Assembly (NCBI RefSeq): GCF_002153425.1
Contig: NZ_KZ119600.1
Coordinates: 3,275,920 to 3,339,919, forward strand
DNA length: 64,000 nucleotides
DNA from: Litchfieldia alkalitelluris
GTDB taxonomy: Bacteria > Bacillota > Bacilli > Bacillales > Salisediminibacteriaceae
Direction: 5' to 3'
The translations under genes were made by a program, and so were the position numbers. Shown piece by piece: positions 1 to 9,690 of the stretch. Within the stretch, counting starts at the first letter, position 1. Each line of letters starts with the position of its first letter. The notes below the pieces were generated by a model, which was not told the origin of the DNA, searched no databases, and saw only the letters and a list, made by a program, of their open reading frames with translations.

Positions 1-1365
1 TCCCTTCAATTCACTGTAATGGGTAGTAGCAATTACCTTTGCCCCTGCATTGTATACATAGTCAAGAATGGATATGGCTAATGCTGCTCCTTCTGTTGGG
101 TCTGTTCCAGCACCTAATTCATCAAAAAGAACGAGGGAGCGATGATCTACTTGCTCCAATATGTCTACTATATTTGTCATATGAGAGGAGAACGTACTTA
201 AACTTTGCTCAATTGACTGTTCATCACCAATATCTGCAAAAATATGGTTAAATACAGCAGCAGAAGAGCCTTCCTCACAAGGAATTTGTAGACCTGACTG
301 AACCATGAGAGTCAAGAGACCTACCGTTTTTAAAGTAACGGTTTTCCCCCCAGTATTTGGTCCTGTAATGACGAGAGAAGAATAATCTAAACCGATTTCA
401 ATATCAATTGGTACAATCTCATCAGAAGGAATTAATGGATGACGAGCTTTCATCATTTTTATGTAACCATCATCATTTAACTTTGGTTGTGTAGCATTAA
501 TTTCTTGACTGTAATGTCCTTTGGCAAAAATAAAGTCAACCTCTGTCATGACTTCAACTATCGTCATCAGCTCATCTGCCACTTCACTAACAAGGCTAGA
601 AAGTTCATGTAATATCCTATCAATCTCCATTCGCTCCTTCATTCTCGCCTCTCTTAATTCATTATTAATTTGGACGACGGAACTAGGCTCAATGAATAGG
701 GTAGCTCCAGAAGCGGACTGATCGTGTACCATTCCACCAAAGTGGCTTCTGTATTCCTGCTTAACTGGAATGACAAATCTGTCATTACGTATCGTTATAA
801 TAGCATCTGATAGCATTTTTCGGCCACTCGCTGAACGGGTGATACTTTCTAATTTTGAGCGTACATTTGATTCTTGGGATCGTATTTGCTGGCGAATTCC
901 CCTTAAAGCTGGACTAGCAGAATCTAGTACATCTCCATTTTCATCAATCGCCTGTTTAATTTCACGTTCAAGATCAGTTAACGGCGTCATCTGAGCAACT
1001 AACTCTGGCAGGATTGTAAGCTCTACTTCATCTTCTACCATTCCTTGAACAAAAGTCTTAAACCTACGACTTCCATAAACAGTTGAAGCGATGTCCAATA
1101 ATTCCATTTCATTTAAAGCTCCGCCGATTTTAGCACGCTTAACGGCAGTCCTTATGTCTCGGATCCCTCCCAACGGTGCTTGTCCTCTCAATCTTAAAAC
1201 CTTTGTTCCCTCATATGTTGCATTTTGTTGATGTTGTATGTCAGTTAAATCGAATAAGGGAGTTAACTCCTCTACCCGTTGTTTTCCTAAACTACTACTG
1301 GCATGTTGGACTAATTGGTTCTTCATTTTATTATATTCTAATATGCGACAAACCCTTTCTAGCAA
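1..1365 (-). CDS. mutS2: MutS2 family ATPase/endonuclease, 3' end outside window
   Basis: The first 455 codons are present. The family is usually about 785 residues, so the C-terminal nicking (Smr) domain lies beyond position 1. MutS2 is a branched-DNA or collided-ribosome binding ATPase; unlike MutS1 it does not act in mismatch repair. The N-terminal region resembles the MutS core/clamp domains, with a family-typical [10 protein letters not shown] stretch. The Walker A motif GPNTGGKT is at about residues 335-342 and the Walker B-type [10 protein letters not shown] near residue 410. I chose the TTG start at 1365 because AAGGAGGTG sits 6 nt upstream and the resulting N-terminus aligns with the B. 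subtilis protein. It follows polX by 26 nt, so the two are probably co-transcribed, as in B. subtilis. Confidence 0.95.
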   Translation of the reverse strand, partial: MLERVCRILEYNKMKNQLVQHASSSLGKQRVEELTPLFDLTDIQHQQNATYEGTKVLRLRGQAPLGGIRDIRTAVKRAKIGGALNEMELLDIASTVYGSRRFKTFVQGMVEDEVELTILPELVAQMTPLTDLEREIKQAIDENGDVLDSASPALRGIRQQIRSQESNVRSKLESITRSASGRKMLSDAIITIRNDRFVIPVKQEYRSHFGGMVHDQSASGATLFIEPSSVVQINNELREARMKERMEIDRILHELSSLVSEVADELMTIVEVMTEVDFIFAKGHYSQEINATQPKLNDDGYIKMMKARHPLIPSDEIVPIDIEIGLDYSSLVITGPNTGGKTVTLKTVGLLTLMVQSGLQIPCEEGSSAAVFNHIFADIGDEQSIEQSLSTFSSHMTNIVDILEQVDHRSLVLFDELGAGTDPTEGAALAISILDYVYNAGAKVIATTHYSELKG

Positions 1366-1391
1366 AAGGGACACCTCCTTTTCTATCTCTA

Positions 1392-3122
1392 TTACCGTTT
1401 AAGGATATATGACCTTAACTCTTCCTCTGACCATGTATTTACAACTGTGCTTTTTTTCAACCATCCTCGCTTACCCGTTTTCACGCCAATTTCCATGTGA
1501 TTGAGCCAAACAAGATGATGAGCATCAGTATTAATTGCAATTTTTGCACCTGCTGCTTGTGCTTTTGCAACCCATTCAGCAGATAAGTCTAATCGATTAG
1601 GATTAGCATTTAACTCTAAAATTGTATTTGTTTCTACAGCCATTTTAATTAATTCATCATAATCTACTGGATAACCCTCTCTTCTCCCAATTACTCTCCC
1701 AGTAGGGTGTGCGATCATTGCAACATGAGGATTCTCCATAGCAGTTCGTATTCTTTTCATTATCGTTTGCTTGTCCTGCTGAAATGCAGAATGGATAGAA
1801 GCAATGACGAAATCCACATCTTTTAATACATCATCTTCATAATCTAATGTACCGTCTGGCAAAATATCCATCTCTATTCCCGTAAAAATAGTAAAATCAT
1901 TAAACTGTTCGTTTAGTTTACGGATTTCCTCATGTTGACGTTTCAATCTTTCAACAGTCAATCCGTTAGCAACCTTCAAAAATTGTGAGTGGTCTGTAAT
2001 TGCCATATATTGATAGCCTCGTTCACGGCATGCATTTACCATTTCCTCAATAGAATCACCACCATCACTCCAGGTCGTATGCATATGCAAATCACCGCGA
2101 ATATCCTTTAAATCGATTAAGGGATAATCTTCACTATTTTTCTGATAAACCTCTAATTCGCCTTTTCCTTCTCGAATCTCAGGTGGGATATAAGCTAACC
2201 CAAAATGATTGAAGAACGCTGCTTCTGTGTCAAAGGTAACGATTTCCCCTGTTTCTTCAATTTCCACACCATATTCACTGATCTTCTGTCCACTTTCCTT
2301 AGCACGCTGGCGCATGAAGACGTTATGATCCTTCGATCCAGTAAAATGATGGAGGGTTGTAGTAAATTCAGAATCCTTCACCATTCTAAAATCTACAGGC
2401 ACAATAAGGTCATCAAACTGGAGTTCAAGACTAATCTTCGTTTCACCATGACCGCTTACCTCTCGAATATTTTCCATCGCAATGATTTGCTCACCAACAG
2501 AAACTGGGTCTTTCGTTGATAAGATAAAGTCTAAGTCCTTTACCGTTTCACGTCCACGGCGGAAACTACCTGCTAGTTGGAACCTAATGATCCCTTTCAT
2601 TTCCTTTAGACGATCCTGGATTAATTCAGCAACAGGTATAACTTGAGCAATGGTTAACCGTTCTGGACGCTTTCCAAACACATCTAAAGCCGCTAATATT
2701 TTTTCTTCTGTCTTCTCCCCAAATCCTGGTAAAACTTGAACTTTTTTTTCTTCACATGCTTTTCGAAGAGACTGTACATCAACAACATTCAGCTCCCGAT
2801 AAAGCTTTCCAATTTTTTTACCCCCTAATCCTGGAAGCTTTAATAGAGGAATTAACCCTTCTGGCAACTCGTCTTTCAACTCATTTAGGAGGCTTGATAC
2901 ACCTGTTTTAACTAACTCTTCTATGACTGCAGCTGTCCCTTTCCCTATACCTTGGAGTGCTGCTGGATCCTCTATTTCATTAATTGTACGTTCATCTTTC
3001 TCTAGAGCCATTGCCGCTTTTCTATATGCAGAGATTTTAAACGAATTTTCACCTTTAATCTCTAAATAAACTGCAATGCTCTCAAGTGCTTTAATAATTT
3101 CCTTTTTATTTAATGCGCTCAT
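1392..3122 (-). CDS. polX: Family X DNA polymerase with PHP phosphoesterase domain (PolX)
   Basis: This is a gap-filling base-excision-repair polymerase of 576 residues. The N-terminal half carries the helix-hairpin-helix segments ([18 protein letters not shown]) and a nucleotidyltransferase palm with [15 protein letters not shown], the D-x-D metal site. The C-terminal third is a PHP domain starting at [13 protein letters not shown] and continuing through [22 protein letters not shown] and NTDAH; it gives bacterial PolX its 3'-5' exonuclease and AP-endonuclease activity. A longer reading frame runs upstream, but the ATG at 3122 has AGGTGATC directly before it and gives the usual N-terminus. 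The downstream neighbour is mutS2; upstream are cvpA and zapA, the standard Bacillus order. Confidence 0.96.
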   Translation of the reverse strand: MSALNKKEIIKALESIAVYLEIKGENSFKISAYRKAAMALEKDERTINEIEDPAALQGIGKGTAAVIEELVKTGVSSLLNELKDELPEGLIPLLKLPGLGGKKIGKLYRELNVVDVQSLRKACEEKKVQVLPGFGEKTEEKILAALDVFGKRPERLTIAQVIPVAELIQDRLKEMKGIIRFQLAGSFRRGRETVKDLDFILSTKDPVSVGEQIIAMENIREVSGHGETKISLELQFDDLIVPVDFRMVKDSEFTTTLHHFTGSKDHNVFMRQRAKESGQKISEYGVEIEETGEIVTFDTEAAFFNHFGLAYIPPEIREGKGELEVYQKNSEDYPLIDLKDIRGDLHMHTTWSDGGDSIEEMVNACRERGYQYMAITDHSQFLKVANGLTVERLKRQHEEIRKLNEQFNDFTIFTGIEMDILPDGTLDYEDDVLKDVDFVIASIHSAFQQDKQTIMKRIRTAMENPHVAMIAHPTGRVIGRREGYPVDYDELIKMAVETNTILELNANPNRLDLSAEWVAKAQAAGAKIAINTDAHHLVWLNHMEIGVKTGKRGWLKKSTVVNTWSEEELRSYILKR

Positions 3123-3199
3123 TTGATCACCTTCATGTCTATTTTCTGTTTCATCATATCTATTAATACCACTGCGGTGCAACTGATTCAACCAAGCAT

Positions 3200-3238
3200 A
3201 TTAAAGATAGCTTCCCGCTAATAACGGAAAGCTATCCT
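3200..3238 (-). terminator. Hairpin after cvpA
   Basis: GATAGCTTTCCG pairs with CGGGAAGCTATC on the minus strand (one G-T pair) and is followed by TTTAATATG, so the T-tract is weak. It lies between the cvpA stop and the polX start and may be a partial terminator or processing hairpin. Confidence 0.45.
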
Positions 3239-3775
3239 TTAATCAATATTTAACCAAAGCTCCTTTAATCTATCCGAAATGACAGGCGTATAATCAAAGA
3301 TCATTTGAGCAAAAGATGAATGTTGTAGTACTTCTTGAATAATACCTATTTGTATAAGTGCAGCAAGATGTAAGACGATAACTATGATTAATAATCCCTC
3401 GATAAAACCTAGAATACCACCAAGCCAACGATTTATCATATTAAGAATTGGCAGATGAGCTAAAAAGTCAAATAATGATCCCAAAACTTGCATAATTATT
3501 TTCGTTCCAAAAAATAGTATAGCAAAGGCAATTCCATTATAATAGACTCTTTCAACTCCAAATGCATCTACTAAAAGAGTCAGCCCGGAATCTTCAGATA
3601 ATTGCGGAAATGGAATCCACAGTCTTATGTAATGTGCAACTTCTTGATAATAGCTATAAGCAACGTAAAAAGCGACGACAAAACCAAGCAAATGTATGAG
3701 CTGGAGAATCAGTCCCCTACGAAAGCCCACAAAAAAGCTGATGACTAATGCAAAAAACAGTAAAAAACTCAGCAT
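3239..3775 (-). CDS. cvpA: CvpA family membrane protein
   Basis: A 178-residue integral membrane protein, the equivalent of B. subtilis YshB. Four hydrophobic segments are visible (about residues 1-20, 25-45, 80-105 and 118-145). The N-terminal FFVGFRRGLILQ is the typical CvpA opening: a short first helix followed by an arginine turn. The family is named for colicin V production in Escherichia coli; its role in Bacillus is not established. It starts 5 nt after the zapA stop, so the two are translationally close, and the pair precedes polX-mutS2 as in other Bacillaceae. Confidence 0.88.
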   Translation of the reverse strand: MLSFLLFFALVISFFVGFRRGLILQLIHLLGFVVAFYVAYSYYQEVAHYIRLWIPFPQLSEDSGLTLLVDAFGVERVYYNGIAFAILFFGTKIIMQVLGSLFDFLAHLPILNMINRWLGGILGFIEGLLIIVIVLHLAALIQIGIIQEVLQHSSFAQMIFDYTPVISDRLKELWLNID

Positions 3776-3780
3776 CTCTA

Positions 3781-4032
3781 TTAATCCTCATCTTTCTTCT
3801 CTTTTTCCAACGCTTCTAACAATGATAGATATTCATTTCCAATATTCACGGCTGTTAGTACAGCTAATTTATTTGTATCTAAATATGGGTTATTGGTCTT
3901 TATATCACGCATTTTCTGATCAATAAATTTAGCTACCGCTTTAACATGTTCTGGGTTTTCTGAACCCACAATAGTATACTGCTGTCCATAAATGGATACG
4001 ATTGTTCGACTCTTTCCTTGTCCCTCTTCCAC
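3781..4032 (-). CDS. zapA: Cell division protein ZapA
   Basis: ZapA (83 residues) binds FtsZ and bundles protofilaments at the division ring. The N-terminal globular region contains the family hallmark VSIYGQQYTIVGSE, and the C-terminal third is a predicted coiled coil (EYLSLLEALEKEKKDE) used for dimerisation. The start is GTG at 4032: GGAGGT lies 7 nt upstream and no ATG is available in frame nearby. The length is normal for the Bacillus protein. It is the first gene of the zapA-cvpA-polX-mutS2 run and is divergent from rnhC. Confidence 0.93.
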   Translation of the reverse strand: MEEGQGKSRTIVSIYGQQYTIVGSENPEHVKAVAKFIDQKMRDIKTNNPYLDTNKLAVLTAVNIGNEYLSLLEALEKEKKDED

Positions 4033-4124
4033 TCAAAGACCTCCATTCGTCATAGAAATCCTATTTTATATCATACCATGATGAAACGTGTATGAAAATA
4101 TAAAGTATTAATTAATCATATACA

Positions 4125-4153
4125 GTGACGAAAATAGTTAGGTTGTCTATACT
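4125..4153 (+). promoter_or_regulatory. Possible sigma-A promoter of rnhC
   Basis: GTGACG (-35, 4 of 6 to consensus), 17-nt spacer, TATACT (-10). It lies 50 nt upstream of the rnhC start in the divergent zapA-rnhC gap. Confidence 0.45.
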
Positions 4154-4203
4154 AATGAAAGAGTATTTAATTCCATTAAACCAATGAAAAGGGTGAATAT
4201 CTA

Positions 4204-5163
4204 TTGAGCTATGAAGTTCTTAAGGTGTCAAAAAAAACATTGGACGACATGAAAAAAGACTATCAAAATTTCTTAAAAGTTCCAGCCCCACAAGGTGCAG
4301 TATTTGCTGCCAAAACAGGTGGCTGTTCCATTACAGGTTATCAATCGGGGAAAGTTTTATTTCAAGGAAAAGAAGCAACCATGGAAGCAAGGAAATGGCA
4401 AGGGAATATAACGTCCTCTTCCTCCTCTAGCACTGGCTCTACTAAAAGTGCAAAGAAATCTGTTGATTCCCATTCCTATCAACCTCCTGGAAATTTACCA
4501 AATCTCGTTTTATTAGGGAGCGACGAAACTGGAACAGGTGATTATTTTGGTCCAATGACAGTTGTCTGTGCGCATCTTTCTGAATCTCAGATGAAAACAA
4601 TTGAAAACTGGGGAATTAAGGATTCTAAAATGATTAATGACACAACCATCAAAGAACTAGCTCCCCGATTGATTAAAGAGTGTACATATAGTTTATTAGT
4701 TCTAAAAAATGAAAAATATAATTCTCTTCAAGAAAGTGGGATGAATCAAGGTCAAATGAAGGCCCTTCTTCATCACCAGGCCATCACCAATGTGATGAAA
4801 AAGTGTCAAGAAGAGGGTTTAAATTATGAAGGCGTTTTGATTGATCAATTTGTAACACCACCAAAATACTTTGATTACTTAAAAACAAAGGGAAAGAAAT
4901 GGGAGTCTACAAAGCCAATTTACTTCGCAACAAAGGCCGAAAACCTCCACCCTGCAGTTGCAGCCGCTTCCGTTCTTGCTAGATATTCTTTTTTAAATGA
5001 AATGGACAAGTTGGAAAAAGAAGTAGGACTTCCAATTCCAAAAGGGGCAGGGCCAAAAGTTGATCAAGCAGCAAGGTTAATCTTACAAACTAAAGGCAAG
5101 GACACTCTCTATCGCTGCTCAAAATGGCACTTTGCAAATACGAACAAAGCAATGAGAGGTTGA
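4204..5163 (+). CDS. rnhC: Ribonuclease HIII
   Basis: RNase HIII (319 residues) cleaves the RNA strand of RNA-DNA hybrids such as R-loops and primers. An N-terminal TBP-like substrate-binding domain (about residues 1-85, including PQGAVFAAKTGGCSITGYQSGKV) is followed by a Ser-rich linker (SSSSSSTGSTKS) and the type 2 RNase H fold. The active site is visible as GSDETGTGDYFGP (Asp and Glu near residue 105), IKDSKM and LIDQF. The start is TTG at 4204 behind AAAGGGTG, giving the normal N-terminus. It is divergent from zapA, the usual Bacillus arrangement. Confidence 0.96.
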   Translation: MSYEVLKVSKKTLDDMKKDYQNFLKVPAPQGAVFAAKTGGCSITGYQSGKVLFQGKEATMEARKWQGNITSSSSSSTGSTKSAKKSVDSHSYQPPGNLPNLVLLGSDETGTGDYFGPMTVVCAHLSESQMKTIENWGIKDSKMINDTTIKELAPRLIKECTYSLLVLKNEKYNSLQESGMNQGQMKALLHHQAITNVMKKCQEEGLNYEGVLIDQFVTPPKYFDYLKTKGKKWESTKPIYFATKAENLHPAVAAASVLARYSFLNEMDKLEKEVGLPIPKGAGPKVDQAARLILQTKGKDTLYRCSKWHFANTNKAMRG

Positions 5164-5227
5164 GAACATAAACATCAATAGAGCTTTATTACCTTTTAAT
5201 TTTACTGGATCCACACTGAAAATGAGG

Positions 5228-5323
5228 GATCGGGTATGAGATTTTGTTTTTTCTAATTTTCATACCTGATCATGCGGCGATCTGGTATGAGATTTTGTTT
5301 TTTCTATTTTTCATACCTGATCA
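5228..5323. repeat. Two tandem units of a 51-bp palindromic intergenic repeat
   Basis: Units begin at 5228 and 5279, period 51. Each has GATC-x-GGTATGAG, an AT-rich centre and TCATACC-x-GATC, so each can fold into a hairpin. The same unit occurs at 61519 and, truncated, at 61570. It lies downstream of rnhC. Confidence 0.85.
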
Positions 5324-5355
5324 AGCGTCGAAACCCCAAAATAGGTTTATGGTAA

Positions 5356-5536
5356 CAGGAGAAATTACCCTTATTTAAAATTCAGCACCGAAAATAGTGA
5401 AAATAGATGAGAAATTCCCGCTAATAACTTGAAAACCATGAAAATTTGATTCCAGAGTGTAGCTTAAAGGGAAAAACTACCCTTGTTTACCCTTATCCAA
5501 TATAGATTCTGCAGCTTAAAGGAAAATCTCCCCATA
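5356..5536. repeat. Degenerate short intergenic repeats
   Basis: Two closely similar copies of AGCTTAAAGG followed by GAAAAACTACCC (around 5462 and 5513) and a more degenerate copy with GAGAAATTACCCTTATTTA (5356). No convincing ORF exists between rnhC and the terminator at 5588; the rest of this gap shows nothing else. Confidence 0.5.
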
Positions 5537-5587
5537 TCCCATATTTTAAGAATCCTTAGCTCCATATTTAAAGAGATTGTTTAAGAT

Positions 5588-5632
5588 AAAAAAACGAGAC
5601 AAATTCACTATGTGAAAATGTCTCGTTTTTGC
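5588..5632. terminator. Bidirectional terminator between rnhC and pheT
   Basis: AAAACGAGACA and TGTCTCGTTTT form a perfect stem with an A-tract on one side and a T-tract on the other. It can serve convergent rnhC and pheT. Confidence 0.8.
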
Positions 5633-5712
5633 TATATAAGTTTTAGTTTTCTACCTCTAAACGGAACTACTTACTCAAAAGTAAATAGCCTTGTTCTTAC
5701 TATAACTAGAAT

Positions 5713-8133
5713 TTAAGATCGCAAAGTCGCGCCTAGTTTTTCTTTTAATCCTTCTAATACTTTCTCATGGACAGTTGTAACTTCATCTTCCGTTAATGTT
5801 TTCTCAGGGTCTTGATACCTTAAGGAGAAAGCAAGTGATTTCTTCCCTTCTTCCAGGTGCTCCCCTTGATATAAATCGAAGAGTTCTACATTTTTCAAAA
5901 GTGGGCTACCTAATGCTACAATTTGCCGCTCCACATCTTCACTCTTCACTTTTTCGTCAACAACAAGGGCAATGTCACGCTCCATTGCTGGATAACGAGG
6001 AATTGTATCATAACGTACTTCCTTAGAAGGCTCAGACAAGACGTATCTTAAATCAATTTCAAAGACATAAGTCTCTGGAAGTGACCATTCTTTCGCAACA
6101 ACTGGGTGTAATTGTCCAACAATACCTACTTGGAAACCATCTAATTCCACAATGGCTGTTCTTCCTGGGTGGAATCCTTTTGGTTCTCCTTGAACAAATC
6201 TGAGTTCACCTTGAACATTTAATTCCGCAAATATCCCTTCTACAATACCTTTCGCTACAAAGAAGTCCACTACCTTTTTCTCTGCTTGCCAGCTATGCTC
6301 ATGCCACACACCCATCAAAGCACCAGATAGTAAAGTCTTTTCATCTGGCTGTTTACTTGCTGACTCTTCATCAGTATGAAAAACAGAGCCCATTTCATAT
6401 ACACGAACATTAGGCATACTTCGATTCTTATTGTGACTCAACACTTCTAATAAGTGTGGTATTAATGTAGTCCTTAAAGTACTACGGTCTTCACTCATTG
6501 GGAGTGCTACTTTTACTCGATGAGATACAGACTCTGTGAAAAACGCTTCTTTCTCTGCTGTAGTTAATGAATAAGTAATTGCCTCATGTAGTCCAGAATT
6601 TTCTAGGAATCTTTTAAGCTTCCTCTTTTTTGCCTGCACTACTGTCAATCCGCCTGGCGTAGTCGCTGTGTTCGGTAAAGTTGTTGGAATATTATCATAG
6701 CCATACAACCTCGCAACTTCTTCTATAATATCCGCAGCAATGACAATATCCTGTCTTCTTGTAGGAACAGAAATAGTAAAATTGTTACCAGCGACAGTTG
6801 CTTCAAATTTTAGCTTACTAAAAATACTCATTACAGTATCTGTATCTATATCGGTTCCTAATAGTCCGTTAATTTTGTCTAGACTGATGTTGATTTTCTT
6901 TTCGCTTCTATCAAGTTCATCATAAGCAACAACCCCTGACAAAACTTGACCACCAGCAAGTTCAGCAATCATGGCAGCAGCTCTCTCACCAGCTTTCTTA
7001 ACACGATTTGGGTCCACTCCCTTCTCAAAACGGGCGCTTGCATCACTTCTAAGACCTAAATCTCTAGAAGCTTTGCGTACAGTAGACCCTTTAAAATATG
7101 CCGCTTCTAAGAGTATATTTTTTGTATCATCTTGAACCTCTGAATCTGCACCACCCATGACACCAGCCAATGCTACTGGCTCAGATCCATTTGTAATCAC
7201 TAAATACTCATCAGAGAGCGTACGTTCAACGTCATCTAGGGTCACCATTTTTTCCCCATTATTAGCTAGACGTACTAACACTTCCTTTGACCCAAAGCGA
7301 TCATAATCAAAGGCGTGAAGAGGTTGTCCGTATTCTAATAAAACATAGTTTGTAATATCTACAACATTGTTTATTGGACGGATACCAGAAGCCATCAATC
7401 TTGTTTGAAGCCATAACGGAGATGGTGCAATAGTTACATCTTTAATCATGGTGGCACCGTAATATGGATTGTCTTCATTTGCTTCAACATTTACAGAGAC
7501 ATAATCAGATCCCTTTTCAGATGCTTCGCTTAGGTTAACTTCAGGAAGCTTTACATCACGACCTAAAATTGCAGCAACTTCATACGCTGTTCCAACTAAG
7601 CTTAAGCAGTCTGCACGATTCGCAGTAAGATCTAATTCTAGGACAGCATCATCTAAGCCTAAAAGTGCAAGAGCATCGCTGCCTGGTGTAACTTCTGTTG
7701 GGAAATTGAAAATTCCTTCTGCAAATTCTTTAGCAACAACTTTCCCTTCAAAACCAAGCTCCTGTAAGGAACAAATCATCCCCTCTGACACTTGACCTCG
7801 AAGTTTTGCCCGCTTAATTTTCATTCCCCCTGGTAACCTTGCCCCAACCTTTGCTACAACCACATATTGATCTGCCCCAACATTTGCTGCTCCACAAACG
7901 ATTTGGACTGTTTCCTCTTCCCCAATATCTACTTGGCATAGGTTCAATTTATCAGCCTCTGGATGCTTCTCACATGCAAGGACTTTACCAACAACAATAT
8001 TTTTTAACCCTTTGTTCATTACGTGAACAATATCAACCTCTACACCACTTCTTGTCAATTTTTCAGCAACTTCATGTGGCGTTAAGTCATCTAATTCAAT
8101 ATAGTCTTTTAACCATTTATATGATACAAGCAC
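5713..8133 (-). CDS. pheT: Phenylalanine--tRNA ligase beta subunit
   Basis: PheT (806 residues, normal length) is the beta chain of the (alpha-beta)2 enzyme that charges tRNA-Phe. Visible domains are the N-terminal EMAP/OB-type tRNA-binding domain (about 40-150, with EKHPEADKLNLCQVDIG), the B3/B4 editing domain (about 210-390, with NNVVDITNYVLLEYGQPLH), B5 (about 405-475), a catalytic-core-like domain (VYEMGSVF) and the C-terminal FDX-ACB anticodon-binding domain (RYPAMERDIALVVD). The start is GTG at 8133, with AAAGGAGG 7 nt upstream. It is 27 nt downstream of pheS, and both are controlled by the Phe T-box upstream of pheS. Confidence 0.98.
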   Translation of the reverse strand: MLVSYKWLKDYIELDDLTPHEVAEKLTRSGVEVDIVHVMNKGLKNIVVGKVLACEKHPEADKLNLCQVDIGEEETVQIVCGAANVGADQYVVVAKVGARLPGGMKIKRAKLRGQVSEGMICSLQELGFEGKVVAKEFAEGIFNFPTEVTPGSDALALLGLDDAVLELDLTANRADCLSLVGTAYEVAAILGRDVKLPEVNLSEASEKGSDYVSVNVEANEDNPYYGATMIKDVTIAPSPLWLQTRLMASGIRPINNVVDITNYVLLEYGQPLHAFDYDRFGSKEVLVRLANNGEKMVTLDDVERTLSDEYLVITNGSEPVALAGVMGGADSEVQDDTKNILLEAAYFKGSTVRKASRDLGLRSDASARFEKGVDPNRVKKAGERAAAMIAELAGGQVLSGVVAYDELDRSEKKINISLDKINGLLGTDIDTDTVMSIFSKLKFEATVAGNNFTISVPTRRQDIVIAADIIEEVARLYGYDNIPTTLPNTATTPGGLTVVQAKKRKLKRFLENSGLHEAITYSLTTAEKEAFFTESVSHRVKVALPMSEDRSTLRTTLIPHLLEVLSHNKNRSMPNVRVYEMGSVFHTDEESASKQPDEKTLLSGALMGVWHEHSWQAEKKVVDFFVAKGIVEGIFAELNVQGELRFVQGEPKGFHPGRTAIVELDGFQVGIVGQLHPVVAKEWSLPETYVFEIDLRYVLSEPSKEVRYDTIPRYPAMERDIALVVDEKVKSEDVERQIVALGSPLLKNVELFDLYQGEHLEEGKKSLAFSLRYQDPEKTLTEDEVTTVHEKVLEGLKEKLGATLRS

Positions 8134-8160
8134 ATTTGTTCCTCCTTTAACTTTCTTTCA

Positions 8161-9195
8161 TTAAACCCTTTTGAATTGTGATAAAAAGCGAGTATCGTTT
8201 GTGTAGAAATGACGGATATCGTCTACACCATATTTCAACATGGCGAACCGTTCAACACCCATTCCGAAGGCAAAACCTGTATATTTTTCTGGGTCAAAAC
8301 CACTCATGCGTAACACATTTGGGTGAACCATTCCTGAACCTAATACTTCAATCCAACCTGTTTGCTTACACGTACGACACCCTTCTCCACCACAGATCGC
8401 ACAGGAAACATCTAGCTCTGCTGAAGGTTCCGTAAATGGAAAATAGCTAGGACGCAAACGGATTTCACGCCCTTCTCCAAAATAACGTTTTACGAATTGC
8501 TCGAATATCCCTTTCAAATCACTCATTCTTATATTTTCATCGATCACTAATCCTTCAATTTGCATAAATTGATGGGAATGAGTAGCATCATCTTCATCAC
8601 GACGGTATACTTTACCAGGACAAATAATTTTTACAGGCCCTTTCCCTTCATGCTTTTCCATCGTACGTGTTTGTACTGGCGATGTTTGTGTTCGAAGTAA
8701 AAGATCATTTGTAATAAAGAAAGTATCCTGCATATCTCGTGCTGGATGGTGCTTCGGTAGGTTCAATGATTCAAAGTTATAGTAATCTGTTTCTACTTCA
8801 GGTCCTTCTGCAACAGTAAAACCCATTCCGATAAATACATCCTCGATTGTTTCAACAACTGTAGTTAAGGGGTGACGGCTACCTTTACTAATAGGCCTCC
8901 CTGGCAATGTTACATCAACACTTTCTTCCTTGAGCTTAGCGGATAGCGCTTCTTCCTCAAGCTTTTGCTCTTTTTCTTCAATAAGTGCTGTCACTGCTTC
9001 ACGCACATCATTTGCAACTTGCCCAACTTTTGGACGCTCTTCTTTAGAAAGCTTCCCCATCCCTTTCATTACTTCTTGAATTGGACCTTTCTTTCCTAAG
9101 TAAGCAATTCTTAACTCTTTAAGGTCTTTAAGGTTTGTAGCTTCTTTTACCTTGTTTAACGCTTCGTCCTTTAGTTCTTGTAGACGATCTAACAT
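8161..9195 (-). CDS. pheS: Phenylalanine--tRNA ligase alpha subunit
   Basis: The catalytic chain (344 residues). It has an N-terminal coiled coil (about 1-85) followed by the class II core: motif 1 near [13 protein letters not shown], the family sequence [24 protein letters not shown] (motif 3) at the C-terminus, and [10 protein letters not shown] / [18 protein letters not shown] in the phenylalanine-adenylate site. A reading frame nine codons longer exists, but the ATG at 9195 has AGGAGG at the right distance and matches the family start. The gene is separated from its T-box by an inserted repeat element (see 9317-9685). Confidence 0.97.
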   Translation of the reverse strand: MLDRLQELKDEALNKVKEATNLKDLKELRIAYLGKKGPIQEVMKGMGKLSKEERPKVGQVANDVREAVTALIEEKEQKLEEEALSAKLKEESVDVTLPGRPISKGSRHPLTTVVETIEDVFIGMGFTVAEGPEVETDYYNFESLNLPKHHPARDMQDTFFITNDLLLRTQTSPVQTRTMEKHEGKGPVKIICPGKVYRRDEDDATHSHQFMQIEGLVIDENIRMSDLKGIFEQFVKRYFGEGREIRLRPSYFPFTEPSAELDVSCAICGGEGCRTCKQTGWIEVLGSGMVHPNVLRMSGFDPEKYTGFAFGMGVERFAMLKYGVDDIRHFYTNDTRFLSQFKRV

Positions 9196-9235
9196 ACTAT
9201 TTTTCCTCCTTTTATCCTTCAAAGCTTTATTTAAT

Positions 9236-9266
9236 GGCTCTGTTATTCATCAATGTTGATTTTCAC
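9236..9266. repeat. Extra copy of the intergenic element's terminus
   Basis: GGCTCTGTTA followed by CAATGTTGATTTT closely resembles the end of the element that starts at 9317. It lies 41-71 bp upstream of the pheS start, as an isolated terminus. Confidence 0.55.
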
Positions 9267-9316
9267 TATTGTCGGTTCCAATTAAAAAATTTTCACTGTA
9301 GATTATTTAAGAAATG

Positions 9317-9685
9317 GGCTCTGTTAAAGGATAGTGTTGAATTTAACACTTTCGATTTTTTGTGTAAGGTACACCTGTCTCTTCCTCTACGAGCAAATGC
9401 TTCGTAGCGTATCCGTCGAGACAACTCGCAGCATACTCGTGATGTTTGTGCTCGTTCCTGCGGGATTAAAGGCAGGGGTAAGACCCCGCAGATGCAGGAG
9501 GCAGGACGCCGACATTACGCCGTTGCCCACAGGAAGTGGGCAAGTTCTTAGGCGGAATTTGGAGGAGGCTTACCAGCCTCCCGCGGCAAAGAAGACACTG
9601 CGAAGAATGAGCAGATGTCGCACTTGTACCTTGCGTGAAAGCGAGTACCAGTAACAAAAAATCAACATCTAAATTTAACAAAGCC
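9317..9685. repeat. GC-rich MITE-like intergenic element inside the pheS leader
   Basis: About 369 bp bounded by imperfect inverted ends: GGCTCTGTTAAA at the left and TTTAACAAAGCC at the right, each followed inward by a GTTGATTTT-type sequence. The interior is clearly richer in GC than the neighbours and holds many small hairpins. Short reading frames here have no coding character. A 62-bp interior stretch (9584-9645) matches 42394-42455 in reverse orientation at 55 of 62 positions, which shows a dispersed family. No transposase is encoded. Confidence 0.7.
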
Positions 9686-9690
9686 TAAGA

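Noticed and set aside
3123-3191. Extended PolX N-terminus
   Set aside because: The 23 extra residues have no family match and the ATG at 3122 has a proper ribosome-binding site.
5228-5323. CRISPR array
   Set aside because: Only two units, the repeats are long and palindromic with a constant spacer, and there are no cas genes; it is a palindromic intergenic repeat.
9334-9681. Open frames on both strands (106 and 71 codons) inside the GC-rich element
   Set aside because: They overlap each other, lack good ribosome-binding sites, show Arg/Pro-rich compositions expected from GC-rich non-coding DNA, and lie inside a dispersed repeat.
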